Assembly (NCBI GenBank): GCA_964520425.1
Contig: CAZFMX010000007.1
Coordinates: 6,580 to 70,579, forward strand
Reading direction: 5' to 3'
DNA: 64,000 nt
Origin: JAFGFY01 sp964520425
Lineage (GTDB): Bacteria > Desulfobacterota > DSM-4660 > Desulfatiglandales > HGW-15
The notes beneath the pieces were generated by a model. The model worked only from the letters and a program-made list of their open reading frames with translations. It was not told the origin of the DNA and did no database searches. The translations under genes and the position numbers were made by a program. Below are positions 62,832 through 64,000 of the stretch, one piece after another; the first letter of the stretch is position 1, and each line of letters starts with the position of its first letter.

Positions 62832-63713
62832 CTATCGATATCCCATGGAAGAGTTGAATTGCTCCTGGAGAATCCTGACTTCTTTCATCCTCTGCGCGTC
62901 AAGAAAGGTGCCGTATATGGTTTCCTTCATATCAACGGATCTCTCCAACACCTTTTCCTCAAGCAAAGATAATGCCTTGATGGATGTATCACAGACAGGA
63001 TACCCCTTGTCATCAACTTCGATCCTGGGCTCAAATGAGACCTTGGTGACATTGTTGATGTCTACAAGTTTGACGTTTCCGGCAGGGGTGAGAAGGATAT
63101 TTCCTACGCCGGCAAGGTCAGGGATGTGTCCGGCTTCAAATATCATTCTCTTTACACCTTCTATGAACCTCTCCACTCCTATCCGGATCTTTTGAATCCA
63201 AAGCTCCTTGCTCTTTTGTGACCGATCTCCCGATCCCTTGTTCATGCGAGCAAGAAGTCTGGTCAAGTGTGCCCTCGTGATCAAGCCCCATGGATCCAAT
63301 ACTTCTCCCTCTATGTATTCCTGGAGACCGCAAAGCAGAAAGTCCCGTTTTCCTCTGAACATATAATCCACAAGAAATTCATTGGATGCCGCGATGTGAT
63401 CGGGACCCAAGTACTTTTCAATCATCTTCACCGTTCCAATCTCTTCAATGGCCTCTTCCAGTCTTTTGAACTTCGTCCTGAATATTCTGAGCATTTTGGT
63501 CGGTTCGGCTCGAGGAAACCGTTTGATGCCGTCTATCTCAATGCCGTTCCTTTCCCGAGCCACGTCCATTCTCTTCAACACTTCCATGATGTGGGATCGC
63601 AATCCTTGTCTGTAGTGTCTTCGAAAGACAAAATTACCCGGATCCCTGATAAAGTTCAGAGACACAACCGCCTCGTGATCGAGAGAGGCTTTTTCTCTCA
63701 CATCTTCCGTCAT
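62832..63713 (-). CDS. Atypical protein-kinase-like fold protein, unknown
   Basis: 293 residues, AAAGGA six bases before the ATG. Near residues 205-230 stands HIPDLAGVGNILLTPAGNVKLVDIN: a His-x-Pro-Asp-Leu ... Asn catalytic-loop-like stretch followed by Val-Asp-Ile-Asn in the place of the DFG motif. An N-lobe glycine loop and Lys are not evident, but FRRHYRQGLRSHIMEVLKRM could stand near that position. It may be a phosphotransferase of the kind seen in small-molecule kinases, or an inactive relative. No neighbour suggests the substrate. Confidence 0.6.
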   Translation of the reverse strand: MTEDVREKASLDHEAVVSLNFIRDPGNFVFRRHYRQGLRSHIMEVLKRMDVARERNGIEIDGIKRFPRAEPTKMLRIFRTKFKRLEEAIEEIGTVKMIEKYLGPDHIAASNEFLVDYMFRGKRDFLLCGLQEYIEGEVLDPWGLITRAHLTRLLARMNKGSGDRSQKSKELWIQKIRIGVERFIEGVKRMIFEAGHIPDLAGVGNILLTPAGNVKLVDINNVTKVSFEPRIEVDDKGYPVCDTSIKALSLLEEKVLERSVDMKETIYGTFLDAQRMKEVRILQEQFNSSMGYR

Positions 63714-63956
63714 AAAGGATCCTTTGTGGCCTTGACCTTCACATCACTCAATGAGAGGCCGGTCAGCCCACTCATCGCCTCGCAGGTTAGAGTCTTCTCC
63801 TAAAGGGTGTCAAGAAGAATGCGTAAGAAGCCTTGCTGTCAGATCGTCCATTCCCGTTATGAGATGGTTGTGCCTAATTATATTACTATTTTTATCTTTT
63901 CGGATTTCATTCCCACCGATTTTCGACCTCCCAATACAAATTTTTCAAAAAAATGC
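63714..63956. other. Non-coding end region
   Basis: About 240 bases upstream of the kinase-like gene and ahead of a rightward promoter at the window end. No gene or repeat shared with the rest of the window was recognised. Confidence 0.5.
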
Positions 63957-64000
63957 TTGACATTGGTGTTTAAGTGTTATATTGTTGTATAACACTTAAA
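63957..64000 (+). promoter_or_regulatory. Promoter with perfect palindromic operator at window end
   Basis: TTGACA at 63957-63962 is followed by a perfect palindrome, TTTAAGTGTTATA and TATAACACTTAAA around TTGTTG (63969-64000). The left arm covers the -10 region (TATATT at 63978-63983 or TATTGT at 63980-63985). A dimeric repressor bound here would block the promoter. The gene it controls lies beyond the window. Confidence 0.75.

Noticed and set aside
1..64000. CRISPR arrays, tRNA, rRNA, integrase or phage genes
   Set aside because: No regularly spaced direct repeats of CRISPR type, no tRNA T-loop in a cloverleaf context and no recognisable mobile-element proteins were seen on either strand.

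Overview
The window looks like the chromosome of an anaerobic Desulfobacterota-type (deltaproteobacterial) bacterium, probably from a metagenome-assembled genome. The evidence is a glycyl radical enzyme (oxygen-sensitive) with its activase, a Lon-like ATP-dependent protease next to Hsp20, many hybrid histidine kinases, the LSG-LPICSSCKKIRD signalling module, a meso-diaminopimelate-type MurE, and an artificial 100-N gap whose two flanks carry the same 55 bases. No rRNA, tRNA, CRISPR array, phage or intact transposase was seen. Taxonomy is an inference from gene content, not from a marker search.

Layout. 1-5.5 kb: a leftward operon of glycyl radical activase, glycyl radical enzyme and the start of an MFS transporter, with a divergent regulator that fuses a KaiC/RecA-like domain, an HTH and a cupin. 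5.5-8.3 kb: a GAF-ANTAR antiterminator followed by an FMN-type glutamate synthase-like gene. The leader of the latter contains a near-perfect two-hairpin ANTAR target overlapping a terminator. 8.5-15 kb: thiolase, a free-standing coiled-coil/Cys signalling module, a Tat-exported flavodoxin, an HD protein, a nitroreductase and a Ca2+/Na+ exchanger, interspersed with small inverted-repeat elements. 14.8-18.9 kb: a leftward hsp20 / Lon-like protease / Cys-cluster protein / methyltransferase operon.

19.1-38.9 kb: a nearly complete division and cell wall (dcw) cluster, mraZ-rsmH-ftsL-ftsI-murE-murF-mraY-murD-ftsW-murG-murC-murB-ftsQ-ftsA-ftsZ, preceded by four tandem MraZ boxes on its promoter and followed by a radical SAM gene. 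No ddl is present. Two small inverted-repeat elements sit inside the cluster, before murE and before murG.

38.9-49.3 kb: an EF-hand protein, a small HTH regulator with a consensus promoter, a DksA/TraR-type zinc-finger protein, a 1.2-kb non-coding stretch, then a four-gene signalling operon (hybrid kinase with three receiver domains, CheR, CheB, second hybrid kinase) lacking CheA, CheW and a chemoreceptor. 49.3-53.6 kb: a leftward MacB-like efflux operon with two tandem permeases. 53.8-56.9 kb: pgpA and an SPFH/zinc-ribbon pair. 57-59 kb: a visibly AT-rich patch with a small sensor-like protein and a periplasmic binding protein. 59.2-64 kb: a YihY/BrkB membrane protein, a UbiA prenyltransferase coupled to a CruF-like carotenoid hydratase-type protein, an atypical kinase-like protein and, at the very end, a perfect palindromic operator.

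Two families of short elements (ends starting GTGTCC or GTGTCG) are bordered by CTAG at both ends, as expected for non-autonomous elements moved by an IS630/Tc1-mariner-type transposase. In two cases the stop codon of the neighbouring gene is the TAG at the element junction.
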